From: JBCCTX01 sp964468435
GTDB taxonomy: Bacteria; Bacteroidota; Bacteroidia; J057
Length of the DNA stretch: 57,585 bases
Direction: 5' to 3'
NCBI GenBank assembly: GCA_964468435.1
Contig: CAYXVE010000033.1
Location: forward strand, 1-57,585
Below the pieces are notes generated by a model. That model was not told the DNA's origin and ran no database searches. It worked only from the letters and a program-made list of their open reading frames with translations. Every line of letters begins with the position of its first letter. Positions within the stretch are counted from its first letter, which is position 1. Below, in pieces: positions 54,080 through 57,585 of the stretch. The position numbers and the translations under genes are program-made.

Positions 54080-55513
54080 CTATTTTTCGTGAATGGTACG
54101 CGGAACCTTACGAAAACTGCCATCCCAGAAATTGACGCGATTGTATAATAGATTTTCAGGAAAAAATAATCGGACTTTAGTTCCCTGGATACCATGATCG
54201 TGTGCGGTAATGGAAACCTGAGCTTGATATTTGGAAAGAATTTTTCTTACAATGGTCAACCCGACCCCGGCACCGTGCAATTTTTTTTCCGTATCCAAGG
54301 TTTCAAAAATATTAAATACTCTTTCGTGATATCGCGGATCAATACCGGGCCCATTGTCAATAAAAGAAAGTGCAAGTCCATTCTGGGTTTCTTCCTGAAA
54401 GACACATATTTTGACGGGTTTTCCTGGGGTTTGATGTTTGATGGCATTGAGTATAATTTCTGTAAATATAGTTCTCAGATCCTGTTCCCAGATTAGCAAT
54501 TGAGGAATCTCATCAGGTACAGATATCTGTATTTCGGTGCTTGTCGATAGATTGGCGTCAATCTGGGTAAGTAGCTTGTTGGGGTCAGTCCATTTGGAAT
54601 TTCGTTCGATACCTGCTTCTACATACTTTCCTATACCCGCCACCAGGTATTCCATTCTTTGGATATTCTGATAAATCAGATTGATATATTCTTTGACTTC
54701 CGGTGAAGCTGCTTTACCAATTTCTGCATCCAGAAAATGCGTGAGTGTAGCAATACCTCTTACGGGTGTCTTCAGATCATGAGACGCCATACTGGTGAAA
54801 TTCCTCAGGTCATGGTTGAGATATTGTAACTTTTGGATCAGTGAGTTTTGTTTATTGTTACTTAATTTGAGATGGTCATTTTGGAGTTCTATAATTTTCT
54901 TCTGGAAAAAATCTATACGGTCATTCCGTTCAATGATATACCCGGCTACCAGTCCCACGATAGCCACAGTATTTACAGAAATAATTTCAAACAGATCTAC
55001 AGCATAAGGATTATCTCTTAAAAAAAGTTGACCTGCGGAATAGGAAATCATGATTGCTGGGATAAATAAATACTGATATTTAATAAAAATCCTCCCCATG
55101 CAAGCTGTATAAACCAGCACCATCATGGATGCAAGGCTTAGATATACAGGAATTACAAAGGGTAAGGAAGAGATCAGTAATAAACCTAACTGAGCGATAA
55201 GGAGCAAAACAATGCTTATAAACTGAATAGTATGTGTGTGCCGGAACTCGGGTGTAAAGGAGAGGAGCAAACAGATGAGCGAAACTGGCAAGACTATACC
55301 AAGTCGAATTGTAGCAATGGGGATATACTGATCACCATACAACAAGAAATCTAAAAATGCATATCCTCCGTATATCAAACCTCCCAACAGCGCAGCAATG
55401 CGCATATACCATAGATCATAATCTATGCGATATTCACGGTACTCCTGTTCAAATAGCCTGTTATTAAATACTAGAGTTACCGGGTGCATCCGCTTTGTAA
55501 GTTTATCCAGCAT
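54080..55513 (-). CDS. Membrane sensor histidine kinase
   Basis: The 477-residue protein has six predicted N-terminal helices (residues 35-190), a coiled-coil linker and a HisKA domain with phosphoacceptor H245 (FTSMASHDLKTPVRG). The HATPase_c domain has N box NAIKHQTP, G1 box DNGPGID and G2 GAGVGLTIV. It should autophosphorylate and pass phosphate to a response regulator, but no regulator gene is adjacent, so it is an orphan kinase. The membrane sensor has no recognised ligand domain. It is transcribed toward the LruC operon, and a small membrane protein gene lies divergently at 55725. Confidence 0.88.
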   Translation of the reverse strand: MLDKLTKRMHPVTLVFNNRLFEQEYREYRIDYDLWYMRIAALLGGLIYGGYAFLDFLLYGDQYIPIATIRLGIVLPVSLICLLLSFTPEFRHTHTIQFISIVLLLIAQLGLLLISSLPFVIPVYLSLASMMVLVYTACMGRIFIKYQYLFIPAIMISYSAGQLFLRDNPYAVDLFEIISVNTVAIVGLVAGYIIERNDRIDFFQKKIIELQNDHLKLSNNKQNSLIQKLQYLNHDLRNFTSMASHDLKTPVRGIATLTHFLDAEIGKAASPEVKEYINLIYQNIQRMEYLVAGIGKYVEAGIERNSKWTDPNKLLTQIDANLSTSTEIQISVPDEIPQLLIWEQDLRTIFTEIILNAIKHQTPGKPVKICVFQEETQNGLALSFIDNGPGIDPRYHERVFNIFETLDTEKKLHGAGVGLTIVRKILSKYQAQVSITAHDHGIQGTKVRLFFPENLLYNRVNFWDGSFRKVPRTIHEK

Positions 55514-55724
55514 ATGCTCAGCTACTACATGATTAGATTATCGAATATGCACAAATATAAAACATAAATAGTAATTTTTTATATATAAATTATTCGATAT
55601 ATTATATACAGGGCTCTTTCAGCATGAAATAATAGGAAAGTTTAGATAGATTAACAGAAATTTACAGGTGTTTTTTAACCTTTTTAGTAGTAAAAACGTA
55701 ATAGTCTATAAAACTCATCAATCT

Positions 55725-55964
55725 ATGGAATCACTAGCAATTGGGTTAAGTGTAACAACATTTGCATATGCAATTATTCTCTATCTAATATATGGAGAAT
55801 GGAAAACGAAAGTTAGATTGTTTGTAGTTCGCATCAAATCAGTAATGATAATAATCCCAGTGTTTAGGGAAAAACTGCTCAAATCACTCAGAGCTACAGC
55901 TTTCTATCGCATAAAGTTTGCTAAAAAACTGGTTGGGGTATCGGGCGTCAGGGGTAGGGGATGA
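55725..55964 (+). CDS. Small membrane protein of unknown function
   Basis: The 79-residue protein begins at the ATG at 55725 with one strong transmembrane helix (IGLSVTTFAYAIILYLIYGEW) followed by a very basic tail (KTKVRLFVVRIKSV, KSLRATAFYRIKFAKK). The frame is open upstream from a TTG, but that segment lies in an AT-rich leader. No family is recognised. It stands alone between the histidine kinase and a T9SS gene. The topology would place the basic tail in the cytoplasm. Coding status is plausible, not certain. Confidence 0.45.
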   Translation: MESLAIGLSVTTFAYAIILYLIYGEWKTKVRLFVVRIKSVMIIIPVFREKLLKSLRATAFYRIKFAKKLVGVSGVRGRG

Positions 55965-56559
55965 GTTACATTTCCTTTAAGATACAATTAACCAGATAAA
56001 AGTCCTGTTCCTTCGTAGTTCTATTATATCGATTGAAGAACTTTTTACCGGCTATGGTATTATTTTAGGTAAGCATACCCAAAGTCCATCAATCTTCCAG
56101 ATAGTAATCACTATTAAATGAGCATAAAGCTTTAAGATTTCACTTCACTTTTTTGCGTTATCGCTGTATAATAATGTTTACAGTTGTATCGTCTTGAAAA
56201 AAGTATAGTCATTTTTCAGGACTAAGTATTGCCCTATAATTTATATTATGTTAAGTAAAATAGCTAAAATTATTAGTTGATAGTTATGGGCTATTCGATC
56301 GCCCTCTTTGCCCGAATCCGATCTCAAAAAAAATACCTTCCTTTCCCGGAAACTATATTTTAACTCAACCAGCCAAATCCTCACCCAACATTTCATTGAA
56401 AGATTGTTGTGATTTGATTTCCGGATCAATACAGTCTTTCAATCAGATACCCCTGCCCTACCCCCGGATATATTTAGGATGTATACACCCAGTTTCTCAA
56501 CTCTAATTGATTTTGTTTCATAATTTTAATCATCTTGCATATAAATAAACTATGAAGCC
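55965..56559. other. Intergenic region, 595 bp
   Basis: AT-rich spacer before the last T9SS gene. Only short frames with no recognisable product are present, on either strand. I see no promoter match better than chance, no RNA structure and no mobile-element end. Confidence 0.5.
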
Positions 56560-57498
56560 ATGAAAAACTCAATTGTAATGAACATAGGTCTATTTCTGGG
56601 ACTGAGTATATCAGCTTTGAACTCCCTCTACAGCCAGTCAAACACCCATGAATGGGCATCCCTTGGTACGATATGGAACTATAAAGGGTGTACTTTTTAT
56701 GGAAATACTACCTTCCCGGTTCCTTTCATATCTCAAAAAGATACGCTTATTGAAGGCAAAACCTGCAAAGTGATTTATCATGATATAATTGACTATTACA
56801 GATTTTACTTATATACCAGTGGAGATACTGTGTATCAATATGTGGATAGTGCATTTCGTGTACTATATAATTTCAATCTTGAACCTGGTGATACCCTGAG
56901 ATCTTATGTAGATGAATGCAATGATTTTCTGGAAGTACGTATAGATTCAATTACTTCCATACAATTTGGAGATCAAGATTTGAGGGTGCAATGGATTTCA
57001 CCTATCTGGAATAATCCTTGTGACTCTTATTTCTTTGGCGGGCCCATCATTGAAAAAATTGGAAATCTCACCTTCCTGGTTCCACTATTTGGAGCAGTAG
57101 ACCCGCCTATTTCCTGTGGATTTATCGGTTATTACGATCCCAGTTGCGAACAGTTCACTGACTCCCTGAGCAAAATCCAGCTTACCGGAACGGATTCCCT
57201 TAACGTGTGCTTTTTCGATCCACAAGATTTTGTACCTATAAAAAATACACTTAAGTCCGATAATCATATAACTGTGTTCCCTAATCCTGCAAAGGATATC
57301 ATCTCTATCCAATCGATCAACTCTTCCCTTCGTCAGATAGAAATATATGATTTCCATGGAAGATTGATAATTCATCTAACATTGCCCCCTACATATAATC
57401 ACCTACTCAATACCGGTGAATTAAAAAAGGGGCATTACTTCCTCGTAATCAACAGATTTTCCAGGGAATCCTATGTCAAACATGTAATTATCCAGTAG
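56560..57498 (+). CDS. Secreted protein with T9SS type A sorting domain
   Basis: The 312-residue protein has a signal peptide (ending SLYSQ) and a cysteine-containing beta-rich central region of about 210 residues with no known fold. The C-terminal 75 residues form a T9SS type A sorting domain (ITVFPNPAKDIISIQS, IEIYDFHGRLI, LKKGHYFLVI). The stop codon TAG (57496-57498) lies inside a perfect palindrome that begins the repeat array at the window end. It is probably surface-bound; no function can be assigned. Confidence 0.82.
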   Translation: MKNSIVMNIGLFLGLSISALNSLYSQSNTHEWASLGTIWNYKGCTFYGNTTFPVPFISQKDTLIEGKTCKVIYHDIIDYYRFYLYTSGDTVYQYVDSAFRVLYNFNLEPGDTLRSYVDECNDFLEVRIDSITSIQFGDQDLRVQWISPIWNNPCDSYFFGGPIIEKIGNLTFLVPLFGAVDPPISCGFIGYYDPSCEQFTDSLSKIQLTGTDSLNVCFFDPQDFVPIKNTLKSDNHITVFPNPAKDIISIQSINSSLRQIEIYDFHGRLIIHLTLPPTYNHLLNTGELKKGHYFLVINRFSRESYVKHVIIQ

Positions 57499-57524
57499 GT
57501 CCAGGGCATGCCCTGGACCTACTG
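57493..57524. repeat. Perfect 32-bp palindrome over a stop codon
   Basis: Left arm CAGTAGGTCCAGGGC (57493-57507) and right arm GCCCTGGACCTACTG (57510-57524) are exact reverse complements with AT between them. The left arm contains the last codon and TAG stop of the T9SS gene. In RNA it would form a strong 15-bp hairpin. The right arm is also the core of the following tandem repeats. Confidence 0.85.
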
Positions 57525-57585
57525 AAACCCTGCCCTGGACCTACTGAAACCCTGCCCTGGACCTACTGAAACCCTGCCCTGGACC
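57525..57585. repeat. Start of a 22-bp tandem repeat array
   Basis: Units consist of a 7-base spacer AAACCCT and a 15-base core GCCCTGGACCTACTG. Two full units (57525-57546, 57547-57568) are identical, and a third is cut at the window end after 17 bases. The core also occurs as the palindrome right arm just before. The array length is unknown because it leaves the window. Confidence 0.9.

Noticed and set aside
57525..57585. CRISPR array or telomere-like repeat
   Set aside because: The units are strictly tandem with an invariant 7-base spacer, not unique spacers, and no cas gene is present. AAACCCT equals a permutation of the plant telomere repeat only by chance, because the other 15 bases do not fit.

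Overview
The window is a chromosomal segment of a Bacteroidota bacterium, most likely a marine or environmental member of the Cytophagales. The evidence is type IX secretion (T9SS) sorting domains of both types, DUF1573, LruC, DUF4846 and outer-membrane beta-barrel families, many Tat and lipoprotein signals, start codons without obvious Shine-Dalgarno sequences, and promoter elements of the Bacteroidota TTG-N19-TAnnTTTG kind. Base composition looks moderate and even. I see no prophage, insertion sequence, CRISPR array or tRNA gene. The only RNA gene is ssrA (tmRNA), on the minus strand at the left edge with its own terminator.

Left third (1-23000). After ssrA come a DUF1573 protein, a pair of M16 peptidases (one active, one lacking the zinc motif), and a Planctomycete-type cytochrome (PSCyt1/DUF1549/DUF1553) followed by its usual partner, a Tat-exported DUF1501 protein. 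A frameshifted C-terminal fragment of a second DUF1501 gene sits directly behind the M16 pair. A second probable fragment, of a SUMF1-like gene, overlaps the end of the intact DUF1501 gene. Next are a secreted esterase, a BtuF-like protein, an N-terminally truncated mercuric-reductase-like flavoprotein, an orphan hypA, a large T9SS type B adhesin-like protein, a metzincin-like protease, and a minus-strand operon of a PIG-L deacetylase, a 53-residue membrane protein and a sodium:solute symporter.

Middle (23000-39500). A GH113-like glycosidase with an unrecognised N-terminal half, Mpl ligase, a lone cytochrome oxidase subunit III and an M28 peptidase run on the plus strand. An AT-rich gap and a small repeat protein follow. 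A tripartite export operon (ABC, HlyD, TolC) is divergent from an ECF sigma factor and a TetR regulator. The shared intergenic region holds three inverted repeats, and the ABC ATPase domain has lost several catalytic motifs. DUF418, DUF4846 and DUF202 genes complete this part.

Right third (39500-57585). A Tat-exported Gfo/Idh/MocA oxidoreductase and a Rieske lipoprotein are followed by a DapA/NanA-family aldolase and a large outer-membrane barrel protein. Then come a DUF1800/DUF1501 pair in which the DUF1501 protein carries both a Tat signal and a T9SS tail, a flippase, a LruC-domain lipoprotein, a histidine kinase, a small membrane protein and a T9SS type A protein. The stop codon of that last gene lies inside a perfect 32-bp palindrome that opens a 22-bp tandem-repeat array running off the window end.

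Overall the region is mostly cell-envelope, secretion and degradative functions. The points most worth a second look are the terminal palindrome and repeat array, the degenerate ABC exporter with its palindrome-rich control region, the gene remnants, and several small unannotated proteins.
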